Program-made: the position numbers and the translations under genes
Notes under the pieces: generated by a model
Seen by the model: only the letters and a program-made list of their open reading frames with translations
Databases searched by the model: none
Told to the model about the DNA's origin: nothing
Shown: piece after piece, positions 31,161-40,990 of the stretch
Numbering within the stretch: the first letter of the stretch is position 1
Layout: every line of letters starts with the position of its first letter
NCBI GenBank assembly: GCA_019416935.1
Contig: DXWI01000018.1
Coordinates: forward strand, 1 to 42,889
DNA from: Clostridiales bacterium
GTDB taxonomy: Bacteria > Bacillota > Clostridia > Christensenellales > CAG-138
DNA: 42,889 bases
Direction of reading: 5' to 3'

Positions 31161-33401
31161 TTATCCCTGCATTTTGTGTACGCGGCGCAGCCGAAGCGCA
31201 TTGCCGAGCACCGTAACGGAGGAGAAGCTCATCGCGAGCGCGGCGATCATGGGCGAAAGCAGCGGCCCGCCGAACGCGTGCAGCAGGCCGGCGGCGATCG
31301 GGATACCGATGGCGTTGTAGAAGAACGCCCAGAACAGGTTTTGCCGGATGATCCGCATGGTGCTGCGGCTGACGGCGATCGCGTCGCACACGCCCGACAG
31401 CTTACCGTGCATCAAAACGATATCGGCCGAGGCAATGGCAACGTCGGTGCCGGTACCGATGGCAAAGCCGATATCGGCCGTGGAGAGTGCCGGCGCATCG
31501 TTGATGCCGTCGCCAACCATGCCGACCGTGCCGCCCTCCTGCCGGAGCGAGCGGACGCAATCCGCCTTGCCGGACGGCAGCACCTCGGCGCGCACATCCG
31601 CGATATCGATCTGTTTTCCGATGGCTTCGGCGGTGCGGCGGTTGTCGCCCGTAATCAGTACCGGACGGATGCCCATTTGACGCAGCCGGTCAATGCTCTC
31701 TCTGGCGTCGGGCTTGAGCGTATCCGCAACGCCGATGACGCCGCGATACACGCCGTCCACCGCGAGCAGCATGAGCGTTTTTCCCTGTGCGGCAAGCCGC
31801 TCCACGGGTGCCCGATGCAAAATTCCGTTTTCCTCCAACAGGGCGGCATTGCCCATCAGCAGCGTGTGGCCCTGTACCGTGGCGCTTGCGCCGCGGCCGG
31901 CGATCGCGGAAAAGGCGCCGCAGGGCAGCAGGGAAAGCCCACGCTCCTCAGCGGCGCGGACGATGGCCTGCCCGAGCGGATGCTCGCTGCCCTGTTCGCC
32001 GGAAGCAAATAATTGCAGGAATTCGTTCTCATCCAGCCCTTCCGGCAGCAGATCCGTGACGGCAGGTTTGCCCATCGTCACCGTGCCGGTCTTATCCAAC
32101 GCAACGGTTTTCAGGCCGTGCGCGATCTCAAGCGCTTCGCCGCTCTTGATCAAAATGCCGTGCTCTGCGGCAATGCCCGTGCCGACCATGATCGCCGTCG
32201 GCGTCGCCAGACCGAGCGCGCAGGGGCAGGCAATCACCAACACGGAGACGAACACCGTCAGCGCGAAGGAAAAGCTCTCTCCAGCCAAAAGCCAGATGAC
32301 GGCGGAGAGCAGCGCGATGGCGGCTACAACCGGCACGAATACCGCCGATATGCGGTCTGCAAGGCGCGAAACGGGCGCTTTGCTGCCCTGCGCATCCTCA
32401 ACCAGCCGGATCATCTGCGCGAGCGCCGTGTCGTCGCCCACCCGCATGGTGCGCATGATAAACTGTGCCTGACCGTTGATGCTGCCGCCCGTGACGGGGT
32501 CGCCAGCGGCTTTGTCCACCGGCAGGCTTTCACCGGTGAGCATGGATTCATCGACGCTCGTTTCCCCTGCTTCGACGACGCCGTCAACAGGGATGCGCCC
32601 GCCGGGGCGCACGAGAATGCGGTCGTTTTCCATCAGATTTTCCACGGCGATCTCATGCGTACTGCCGTCGGGTCGGAGCACGGTCGCTGTATCGGGCGTG
32701 AGCGCCATCAGCGCCTGCACCGCCTCGGCGGTGCGCCCCTTGCTGCGGGTTTCAAAGTATTTGCCGAGCATGACCAGAGCAATGATGACGCCGGCCGATT
32801 CCCAGTACATGTCGTGCGCTGCGGCATGGTCGCCGCCGATGATACGGATGAGCGAATAGGCGCTGTAGCAGACCGCGGAAATGGTGCCGAGCGCGATGAG
32901 CGAATCCATATTCGGATGCAGCCGCACAAGCGCCCGGAAGCCGCGCACATAGAAATGCCAGCCGGCAGCGATGATCGGTATCAGCAGCGCGATTTGTACG
33001 AGCGCATACGCCAGGGGCTGATCGTGCATGGAGACGGGGGAGGGCAGGCCGATCATCGGCCCCATGGCGAGGTAAAACAGTGGGATGGCGAAGCCGACCG
33101 CGACCCAAAGCCGGCGCTTTTGCGCGCGCATGGCCGCTTCGCGCGCACGGCGGTCGCGGTCGGCCTGCGAGCGCCTGTCCGCAATGGGAGCGGCGGAAAA
33201 TCCGGCCCGCTCCACGGCCTGTAAGACCGAATCGGGCGTGACGTCCTCTCCGCGAATGCGCAGCCGCTCCGTGGCCAGATTGACCGTGGCGCTCTCAACG
33301 CCGGGGAGTTTTCGCACAACCCGCTCGACCGCCGCGCTGCATGCGGCGCAGCTCATGCCGGTAATTTTGTATTCAGAGATGCTTGCAGAGGGAATACTCA
33401 A
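31161..33401 (-). CDS. copA: Copper-translocating P1B-type ATPase CopA
   Basis: CopA exports Cu(I) from the cytoplasm across the membrane using ATP. The 746-residue protein has one N-terminal heavy-metal domain with GMSCAAC (about 15-21), eight predicted helices, TGES actuator motif, the ion-binding CPC in IACPCALGLATPTA, DKTGT phosphorylation site, SEHPLG, and GDGINDAPAL. The start is taken as TTG (33401-33399), because AAAGGAG lies 6 bases upstream and the family N-terminus follows; a longer frame upstream has no ribosome binding site. No CsoR/CueR regulator, chaperone or second metal domain is adjacent. Confidence 0.95.
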   Translation of the reverse strand: MSIPSASISEYKITGMSCAACSAAVERVVRKLPGVESATVNLATERLRIRGEDVTPDSVLQAVERAGFSAAPIADRRSQADRDRRAREAAMRAQKRRLWVAVGFAIPLFYLAMGPMIGLPSPVSMHDQPLAYALVQIALLIPIIAAGWHFYVRGFRALVRLHPNMDSLIALGTISAVCYSAYSLIRIIGGDHAAAHDMYWESAGVIIALVMLGKYFETRSKGRTAEAVQALMALTPDTATVLRPDGSTHEIAVENLMENDRILVRPGGRIPVDGVVEAGETSVDESMLTGESLPVDKAAGDPVTGGSINGQAQFIMRTMRVGDDTALAQMIRLVEDAQGSKAPVSRLADRISAVFVPVVAAIALLSAVIWLLAGESFSFALTVFVSVLVIACPCALGLATPTAIMVGTGIAAEHGILIKSGEALEIAHGLKTVALDKTGTVTMGKPAVTDLLPEGLDENEFLQLFASGEQGSEHPLGQAIVRAAEERGLSLLPCGAFSAIAGRGASATVQGHTLLMGNAALLEENGILHRAPVERLAAQGKTLMLLAVDGVYRGVIGVADTLKPDARESIDRLRQMGIRPVLITGDNRRTAEAIGKQIDIADVRAEVLPSGKADCVRSLRQEGGTVGMVGDGINDAPALSTADIGFAIGTGTDVAIASADIVLMHGKLSGVCDAIAVSRSTMRIIRQNLFWAFFYNAIGIPIAAGLLHAFGGPLLSPMIAALAMSFSSVTVLGNALRLRRVHKMQG

Positions 33402-33440
33402 AGAAATTCTCCTTTCCGAAGATACAAAGATCCTGATAAA

Positions 33441-33470
33441 AGTATACCACGCAAAGCACCGTTTCGTCAC
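33441..33470 (-). promoter_or_regulatory. Candidate sigma-A promoter of copA
   Basis: On the minus strand: GTGACG (33470-33465), 18-base spacer, TATACT (33446-33441). The -10 element is good, the -35 element weak, which would suit an activated (for example MerR/CueR-like) or weakly expressed gene. Confidence 0.5.
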
Positions 33471-33517
33471 GTCTGCAACAGCTTGCCGCATGTTCACATT
33501 TTTGTTGCATTTGATGA

Positions 33518-33546
33518 TTGACTTAAAAATGCGAGATGGGTATAAT
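33518..33546 (+). promoter_or_regulatory. Sigma-A promoter of groES-groEL
   Basis: TTGACT (33518-33523), 17-base spacer, and TATAAT (33541-33546), an almost perfect vegetative promoter directly before the CIRCE operator. Confidence 0.9.
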
Positions 33547-33557
33547 ATGCAATGTGG

Positions 33558-33584
33558 TTAGCACTCAACGCGAGTGAGTGCTAA
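33558..33584 (+). promoter_or_regulatory. CIRCE operator, HrcA binding site
   Basis: TTAGCACTC-N9-GAGTGCTAA is a perfect 9-9-9 CIRCE inverted repeat lying over the start of the groES leader. HrcA binds it to repress heat-shock genes; release on stress allows transcription. hrcA itself is not in the window. Confidence 0.97.
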
Positions 33585-33628
33585 CAATCCGAAAGATTTT
33601 TATTGTATCATGATAGGAGGTCTTGTTC

Positions 33629-33913
33629 ATGAAACTCAAACCGTTGGCAGACCGCGTGGTCATTCAGAGCCTGGAAACCGAAGAGGTCACCAAGGGCGGT
33701 ATTATTCTGCCCGGCAGCGCCAAAGAAAAACCGCAGATGGCTGAGGTCGTCGCAGTCGGCCCCGGCGGCGTCGTCGAGGGGAAGGACATCACCATGTATG
33801 TAAACGTCGGCGATAAGGTTATCTATTCCAAGTATGCTGGCACCGAAGTGAAGCTGGACGACAAGGAATACATCGTCGTGCGCCAGAACGATATTCTGGC
33901 AATCGTGGAGTAA
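33629..33913 (+). CDS. groES: Co-chaperonin GroES
   Basis: GroES caps the GroEL folding chamber. The 94-residue protein has the standard LKPLADRVVI N-terminus, the mobile loop EEVTKGGIILPGSAKEKPQ (about 17-35), VVAVGPGG, and the C-terminal YIVVRQNDILAI. ATAGGAGGT lies 8 bases before the ATG at 33629. It is 19 bases from groEL and controlled by CIRCE. Confidence 0.97.
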   Translation: MKLKPLADRVVIQSLETEEVTKGGIILPGSAKEKPQMAEVVAVGPGGVVEGKDITMYVNVGDKVIYSKYAGTEVKLDDKEYIVVRQNDILAIVE

Positions 33914-33932
33914 GCGTTAGGAGGAAACACAT

Positions 33933-35561
<1,629 letters not shown>

Positions 35562-35579
35562 GACAGAGCGAAGCAAACG

Positions 35580-35619
35580 AACGGATGGGGCATTGTAAAA
35601 ATGCCTCATCCGTTTTATT
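35580..35619 (+). terminator. Intrinsic terminator of groESL
   Basis: A 15-bp stem (AACGGATGGGGCATT with AATGCCTCATCCGTT, one G-U pair) around a 5-base loop is followed by TTTTATTT, 18 bases after the groEL stop. Confidence 0.93.
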
Positions 35620-35710
35620 TGCGGCGGCAGCGCCTGCTGCCAAAATACGCGAATCTTTCGGGCATTTGCTGCAATTTGCGTTGAAATGCGCGGAATTGCC
35701 GGAGAAACTA

Positions 35711-35739
35711 TTGTCAAGCGGTCGATCATTTGATATGAT
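35711..35739 (+). promoter_or_regulatory. Sigma-A promoter of the lysR-type gene
   Basis: TTGTCA (35711-35716), 17-base spacer, and TATGAT (35734-35739) lie 29 bases before the start codon. Confidence 0.7.
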
Positions 35740-35768
35740 ATATTCTGAGGAGTTTTTGAGGGATTACC

Positions 35769-36689
35769 ATGATCAATTTCAGTATCCGGCAGCTGGAGGT
35801 CTTCATAACGGTTGTCGAACGGAATAGTTTTTCCAAGGCGGCGGATGCGTTGTCGATGGCGCAATCGACGATCAGCGGGCACATCAAAGGGCTCGAGGAT
35901 GCGCTTTCTGTCGTGTTGTTCGTGCGCGACGCCAAAAAGCAAATCCAATTGACCGACCGCGGACGGGAGATCTATGAGCTGGCGAAGCCCATCGTGGAGC
36001 AATGCCGCATCATCAGCGATGACGCGGCGGGCAAGCTGGCCGATCAGGAACTCTCGATTGCCGCCTCGACGGATTCGTTTGAATATCTGCTCCCAGCCGT
36101 CATGGCGGACTATATGAAAGCGCATGAGGCTTGCCATTATCTGCTCATCAATGGCGATAGCGCCTTTGTGCACGAGCAGATCATCAAAAAAACGGCTCGG
36201 CTCGGTTTCGTCGGTACGGCACTGGACAAGAAAAACCTGAAGTACCGGCATGTCTGCCGCGACAAGCTGGTCATGATCACGCCGAACAACGAGCGGTACC
36301 GCACCTTTTTGCGGGACGGCGCTTATGGCAAAGACCTGATCGCGGAGCCGATGATCGTGCGCGGCGAGAGCTCCGGTACAAAGAAAGAGTTTGAGAAGTA
36401 TCTGCGCACGCTCGGCAAGAGCGATCACGATCTGCACATCGTGGCGCGCATGAATCAGGCCGATGCGGTCAAAAGCTCCGTGGCGAACGGGCTGGGCGTT
36501 GCGGTCATCTCCGAAATGGCTGCGCAGAAGTATGCCAGCAACGGGGAGCTTCTGGTGTTCGATCTCGATGCGGATGGCGCGTATCGCAGCATTTATCTGG
36601 TGCACCGCAAGGATCTCGTGTTCAGCAAGGGTGAGCGTGATTTCATGAATTTCGCGATCAATCACATCCGGCATCTGCGGATGGTCTGA
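35769..36689 (+). CDS. LysR-family transcriptional regulator
   Basis: The 306-residue protein has the LysR winged helix-turn-helix at its N-terminus (IRQLEVFITVVERNSFSKAADALSMAQSTISGHIKGLEDAL, about 5-46) and a periplasmic-binding-like effector domain (about 92-295) with QADAVKSSVANGLGVAVISEMAA typical of the effector-sensing part. The protein most resembles CysL/selenium-metabolism-type LysR members in its N-terminus. GAGGG lies 7 bases before the ATG. There is no divergent target gene beside it: groEL ends upstream and a terminator follows, so it probably regulates genes elsewhere. The ligand is unknown. Confidence 0.9.
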   Translation: MINFSIRQLEVFITVVERNSFSKAADALSMAQSTISGHIKGLEDALSVVLFVRDAKKQIQLTDRGREIYELAKPIVEQCRIISDDAAGKLADQELSIAASTDSFEYLLPAVMADYMKAHEACHYLLINGDSAFVHEQIIKKTARLGFVGTALDKKNLKYRHVCRDKLVMITPNNERYRTFLRDGAYGKDLIAEPMIVRGESSGTKKEFEKYLRTLGKSDHDLHIVARMNQADAVKSSVANGLGVAVISEMAAQKYASNGELLVFDLDADGAYRSIYLVHRKDLVFSKGERDFMNFAINHIRHLRMV

Positions 36690-36737
36690 TCGATCGGAAA
36701 AGCAGGTGCGCGGTATACGCGCTCTTCCACAAACTGC

Positions 36738-36768
36738 AAGCGCCCGCCGGCATTGCCGGCGGGCGCTT
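36738..36768. terminator. Bidirectional terminator between lysR and the ABC operon
   Basis: A perfect 14-bp stem (AAGCGCCCGCCGGC with GCCGGCGGGCGCTT, ATT loop) lies between the convergent genes. T-rich sequence follows on the plus side (TTCTGCTTG); the minus side has no clear T run. Confidence 0.8.
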
Positions 36769-36785
36769 CTGCTTGCTCTTCCAAG

Positions 36786-38675
36786 TCAGCTCAGCTCAAA
36801 CATGCCCATGTAGAGCTGGTAGTATTTTCCCTTCTGCGCAATCAGATCATCGTGGTCGCCGCGCTCCACGATCTGTCCGTGCTCAAGCACCATGATCGCG
36901 TCGGAATTGCGGACGGTGGACAGCCGGTGCGCAATCACAAACACCGTGCGTCCGGCCATCAGCCGATCCATGCCCTTCTCAATCAGTCGCTCGGTCCGCG
37001 TGTCGATGGAGCTGGTGGCCTCATCCAGTATGAGCACCGGCGCATTGGCCACCGCCGCGCGGGCGATGGCGATGAGCTGGCGTTGCCCCTGCGAGAGATT
37101 GACGCCATCCGCCGTGAGCACCGTATCGTAGCCCTGCGGCAGATGTGAGATGAAGTGGTGCGCGTTGGCCAACTTGGCGGCGCTTTCCACCTGTTCATCC
37201 GTTGCATGCAGATTGCCGTAGCGGATGTTTTCCCTTACGGTGCCAGTAAACAGGTGCGTGTCCTGCAAAACCATCGACAGGGAGCGGCGAAGATCGTCCT
37301 TGCGAATTTCTTTAATATCGATGCCATCGTAGGTGATCGAGCCCTGCTGCACGTCGTAAAACCGGTTGATGAGGTTGGTGATCGTGGTCTTGCCGGCGCC
37401 GGTGGAGCCGACGAACGCGATCTTCTGGCCGGGCTTTGCATAGAGCGACACATCGTGCAGCACGGTATGCCCCTCCTCGTATGCGAACGTGACATGCTCA
37501 AAGCGCACGTCGCCGCGCAGTTCCACGAGCCGGCAGCCGCTTTCCGATTCCGGATCCGGACATTTCCACGCCCAGCGTCCGGTGTAGCGATCGGTTTCCC
37601 GCAGCGCGCCGTCCGCGTCCGCCGCGGCATATACCATGGTCACATCGCCATTGTCCACCTCCGGCTCACTGTCGATGAGATCAAAAATCCGCTCCGCACC
37701 GGCAAGCGCGTTGAGTATGCTGGTGAACTGCTGGGAAATCTGTGTCAGCGGGTTTGTGAACTGCCGCGTGTATTGCAAAAATGCGGCGATGGTGCCGATA
37801 TCGAGGATGCCCGCAATGGCAAGTCCGGCGCCGGCGGCTGCTGAAACGGCATACAGCACATAGCTGAGGTTTCCCATGATCGGCATGAGAATCATGGCAA
37901 AGGTCATCGCTGCGGTCGAGTCCCGGCGCAGACCCTCCGCCAATACCGAAAAATCCGCCTGCACGCGCTCCTCATGGCAGAACACCTTGACCTCGCGCTG
38001 TCCCTCGATCAACTCCTCGATATAGCCGTTGGCCGCAGCGAGCGCGGCCTGTCGGCGCGCAAAGAAGTGCGCGGAGCGCTTGCCGATGAACTTGACGACA
38101 AACAGCATCAGCACAAACATCACCATCACGATGAGCGTCAGCAGCGGCGAGAGCACGAGCATCATGGTCAGCACGCCAACAACGGAGATCGAGCAGACGA
38201 TGAGCTGCGGCAGGCCCTGGCTGAGCATTTCGCGCATGGCGTCGGTATCGTTGGTAAACCGGCTCATGATCTCACCGTGCGTGCGGGAATCAAAATACCG
38301 AAGCGGCAGTGATTGCAGCTTTTCAAACATCTCACAGCGCACGGCTTCCAGTATGCCCGTTGAAATGTTCAGGAGCAGACGATTGCCGACAAACGTGCCG
38401 AGCGCGCCGAGCGCATAGATGGCCGCGAGCGCCGCAACGGTGCCGAGCACCGGCATCATGGAGTCGCCGCCCGTTGTAAACAGCTCGATGATCTGGTTGA
38501 ACAGCGGCTTGAGCAGATAGGTGCCGATGACGCCCGCGCCGGACGACACGATCAAACTGACGAGAATGATCGCCAGCATGCCGCGGTACCGGTTCAGGTA
38601 GCGCATCAGGCGCGCAAAGGTTCTCTTGGTGTCCTTGGGCTTTGCAAAGCCTTTCTTATTGTTCGGGCCGGGCAT
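36786..38675 (-). CDS. Heterodimeric ABC exporter subunit with intact ATPase site
   Basis: This is a half-transporter of 629 residues: a transmembrane domain (about 20-330, six helices) and a nucleotide-binding domain with Walker A GSTGAGKT, Walker B LILDEATSSID with the catalytic Glu, LSQGQ in place of LSGGQ, and the H-loop IAHRLSTV. An extra stretch of about 45 residues lies between the two domains. It pairs with the preceding ABC gene (2-base gap), whose site is degenerate, as in BmrCD-type drug exporters. The substrate is not known; drug or lipid export is usual for this group. The second site's LSQGQ probably completes the degenerate nucleotide site of its partner. Confidence 0.92.
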   Translation of the reverse strand: MPGPNNKKGFAKPKDTKRTFARLMRYLNRYRGMLAIILVSLIVSSGAGVIGTYLLKPLFNQIIELFTTGGDSMMPVLGTVAALAAIYALGALGTFVGNRLLLNISTGILEAVRCEMFEKLQSLPLRYFDSRTHGEIMSRFTNDTDAMREMLSQGLPQLIVCSISVVGVLTMMLVLSPLLTLIVMVMFVLMLFVVKFIGKRSAHFFARRQAALAAANGYIEELIEGQREVKVFCHEERVQADFSVLAEGLRRDSTAAMTFAMILMPIMGNLSYVLYAVSAAAGAGLAIAGILDIGTIAAFLQYTRQFTNPLTQISQQFTSILNALAGAERIFDLIDSEPEVDNGDVTMVYAAADADGALRETDRYTGRWAWKCPDPESESGCRLVELRGDVRFEHVTFAYEEGHTVLHDVSLYAKPGQKIAFVGSTGAGKTTITNLINRFYDVQQGSITYDGIDIKEIRKDDLRRSLSMVLQDTHLFTGTVRENIRYGNLHATDEQVESAAKLANAHHFISHLPQGYDTVLTADGVNLSQGQRQLIAIARAAVANAPVLILDEATSSIDTRTERLIEKGMDRLMAGRTVFVIAHRLSTVRNSDAIMVLEHGQIVERGDHDDLIAQKGKYYQLYMGMFELS

Positions 38676-38677
38676 GA

Positions 38678-40405
38678 TCAGGCCACCCCCTTCTGCTGCG
38701 AGTAATAGACCTCCTGATAGATCTCGTTGCCGGCAAGCAGCTCATCGTGCGTGCCAACGGCATCGATCCTGCCGTCGTTCATGACAACGATCGTATCCGC
38801 ATCCATGATGGAGGTGATGCGCTGGGCGATGATGAGCTTGGTCGTGTCGGGCAGCTGCGTGCGGAATGCATGGCGGATCGCCGCATCGGTCGCGGTGTCA
38901 ACGGCGGAGGTCGAGTCGTCCAAAATCAGGATCTTCGGCGACTTGAGCAGCGCGCGTGCAATGCAGAGCCGCTGCTTCTGCCCGCCGGAGACGTTCACGC
39001 CGCCCTGACCGAGCACGGTATCATAGCCGTTGGGAAAGCCCATGATGAAATCATGCGCAGCGGCAGCGCGGCAGGCCGCTTCGATCTGCTCGTCCGTAGC
39101 GGTCGGATTGCCCCACCGGAGGTTATCGCGAATGGTACCGGAGAAGAGCACATTCTTTTGCAGCACCATGCCGATGGCGCCGCGCAGCGACTGAATCCGG
39201 TATTCCCGCACATCGTGTCCGCCGACGACAACGGAGCCATGCAGCACGTCGTACAGTCGCGGAATCAACTGAACCAGCGTCGTCTTGGAGGAGCCGGAGC
39301 TGCCGATGATGCCGACGACCTCGCCTGAGCGAATGGTGAGGTTGATATCCTCGAGCGTCAGGTTGTTCGGATCGTCCGAATAGGAGAAATCCACATGCCG
39401 GAAGTCAATGCTCCCGTCCGCCGGAACGACGTCCGCATCGGCTGGCCCGTCGGTAATGGCCGCGATTTCGTCGAGCACCTCGCAGATTCGCTTTGCGGAC
39501 GCCGAGGAGAGCACAAAGGTTACGAAGGCCATGGTGATCATCATCAGCGACATGAGAATCTGGGAGATATAGGTAATAAAGCTCATCAGATCGCCGGCGG
39601 CCAGCCGCCCGTCGATCACATGGCCGCCGCCGAGCCAGATCACGGCGATGATGCAGGCGTACATGGTGAGCTGCATCAGCGGAGAGGTGGCAATCAGCAG
39701 CTTTTCCGCCTTTTTCTGCGCCTCCCGAACCGCGGCGGCGCTGTCCTCAAATTTTTTGATCTCATGCTTTTCCCGCACAAACGCTTTGACCACGCGAATC
39801 GCGATCAGGTTTTCCTGCGCCTGCGCGTTCATGCCGTCGTATTTTTTGAGCATGGCGTTGAAGCGCGGGAAGGCCAGCTTGGAGATCACGGCCATCGCAA
39901 TGCCGAGAAACGGGATGGCGGCAAACATGATCATCGAGAGCGAATTGCTGATACGGAAGGCCATCACCGTCGCTAAGATCAGCATGAGCGGCGCGCGCGC
40001 CATCAGCCGGATCATCATCTGGTAGGATTGCTGCACGTTCGTAATGTCGTTGGTGAGGCGCGTGACAAGCGAGGCGGTGGAGAACTTATCCGTGTTCTTT
40101 GCGGAAAACGCCTCTACCCGTTCAAACAGACCCAAACGCAGATTCTTGGCCGCCCCGTTGCTTGCGAGAACGGCAAACCGAGCGCCGAGCGAACCAAACA
40201 GCAGCGCGCCGAGCGCCATGAGCACCATCCATCCGCCGGTGCGTAGCACATAGGGGAGATCCTGGTTCGGGATACCGATGTTGATGATATCCGCCATGAG
40301 TAGCGGAATGAATACCTCCAGCACAACCTCAAACACCACCGTCAGCGGGGTGAGGACCGAGGGAAACACGTAGCCGCGCACATATCGGAGCAATTTTTTA
40401 ATCAT
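38678..40405 (-). CDS. Heterodimeric ABC exporter subunit with degenerate ATPase site
   Basis: The 575-residue half-transporter has six helices (about 10-300) and a nucleotide-binding domain (about 330-575). Several ATPase residues differ from consensus: Walker A GSSGSSKT has Ser373 for the Gly before the Lys; Walker B LILDDST has Asp497 for the catalytic Glu; and the H-loop reads IAQRI with Gln528 for His. The signature VSGGQ is intact. This fits the non-catalytic partner of a heterodimeric exporter. I chose ATG 40405, which overlaps the marR stop and has GAAGGAGACGG upstream; an ATG at 40423 would cover that ribosome binding site. It is the second gene of the marR operon. Confidence 0.93.
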   Translation of the reverse strand: MIKKLLRYVRGYVFPSVLTPLTVVFEVVLEVFIPLLMADIINIGIPNQDLPYVLRTGGWMVLMALGALLFGSLGARFAVLASNGAAKNLRLGLFERVEAFSAKNTDKFSTASLVTRLTNDITNVQQSYQMMIRLMARAPLMLILATVMAFRISNSLSMIMFAAIPFLGIAMAVISKLAFPRFNAMLKKYDGMNAQAQENLIAIRVVKAFVREKHEIKKFEDSAAAVREAQKKAEKLLIATSPLMQLTMYACIIAVIWLGGGHVIDGRLAAGDLMSFITYISQILMSLMMITMAFVTFVLSSASAKRICEVLDEIAAITDGPADADVVPADGSIDFRHVDFSYSDDPNNLTLEDINLTIRSGEVVGIIGSSGSSKTTLVQLIPRLYDVLHGSVVVGGHDVREYRIQSLRGAIGMVLQKNVLFSGTIRDNLRWGNPTATDEQIEAACRAAAAHDFIMGFPNGYDTVLGQGGVNVSGGQKQRLCIARALLKSPKILILDDSTSAVDTATDAAIRHAFRTQLPDTTKLIIAQRITSIMDADTIVVMNDGRIDAVGTHDELLAGNEIYQEVYYSQQKGVA

Positions 40406-40863
40406 GCGTCCGTCTCCTTCCAAGGGCGTAAGTAATCGAGCTTTTCATAATTCAGGTTGGCGATCATGCGTTCCAGCAGGTCGGCCAGCGTTTTTTTGTC
40501 CTGTGCGGTCAGACCGCTGAGCGTCTCCGCATCGAGCAGATCGAACTCCTGCCGATAGGATTTTGCTACGGCAACGCCGCTCCCGGTAGCATACAGCCGG
40601 TTGCAGCGCAGGTTGCTTTCATCCACCCGCTTTTCGATCAGACCGGCGCGCTGGAGCCGCTTTGTGGATTGCGCAATGGAGGCCGGTGTGACGGCCAGCC
40701 GTTCCGCCAACTGAATTTGCGTGCTGCCGGGGCAGGCAATGAGACATTCCAGAACCGGAAGCTGGCCGTCGTACAGACCGCCGCCGGCTGTCCTTTCCCT
40801 GAGCCTGCGGCAGCGCAGCAGATTGAGCAGCATCAGCCTTGCGATAATTTCACGATCCCGCAA
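40402..40863 (-). CDS. MarR-family transcriptional regulator
   Basis: The 153-residue protein has the winged helix-turn-helix typical of MarR: LPVLECLIACPGSTQIQLAERLAVTPASIAQSTKRLQRAGLIEKRVDESNLRCNRLYAT (about 36-94), with the dimer helices at both ends. It is probably the repressor of the exporter operon, responding to a substrate of the exporter. The start is TTG at 40863, with GAGGAGG 8 bases upstream. A palindromic operator overlaps its transcription start. Confidence 0.9.
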   Translation of the reverse strand: MRDREIIARLMLLNLLRCRRLRERTAGGGLYDGQLPVLECLIACPGSTQIQLAERLAVTPASIAQSTKRLQRAGLIEKRVDESNLRCNRLYATGSGVAVAKSYRQEFDLLDAETLSGLTAQDKKTLADLLERMIANLNYEKLDYLRPWKETDA

Positions 40864-40892
40864 ACAAAGATCCTCCTCTTTATAAATAGATA

Positions 40893-40913
40893 ACCGCTTA
40901 ACAATTAAACGGT
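40893..40913. promoter_or_regulatory. Candidate MarR operator
   Basis: A 21-bp inverted repeat (ACCG...TTAA...TTAA...CGGT; 8 of 10 positions pair) lies at the predicted transcription start of the marR-ABC operon, where MarR binding would block transcription. Confidence 0.6.
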
Positions 40914-40917
40914 ACTC

Positions 40918-40946
40918 ATTTTAACAGCGCTTCCATTGCCTGTCAA
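40918..40946 (-). promoter_or_regulatory. Sigma-A promoter of the marR-ABC operon
   Basis: On the minus strand: TTGACA (40946-40941), 17-base spacer, TAAAAT (40923-40918). It is nearly consensus and faces the hflX promoter. Confidence 0.88.
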
Positions 40947-40954
40947 TGTGGGAA

Positions 40955-40983
40955 TTGTGAAAAGCCTGTGAACGTGGTAGAAT
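40955..40983 (+). promoter_or_regulatory. Sigma-A promoter of hflX, leaderless
   Basis: TTGTGA (40955-40960), 17-base spacer, and TAGAAT (40978-40983). The ATG at 40991 lies 7 bases after the -10 element, so the transcript would begin at or next to the start codon; no Shine-Dalgarno site precedes it. Confidence 0.7.
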
Positions 40984-40990
40984 ACCAGAT

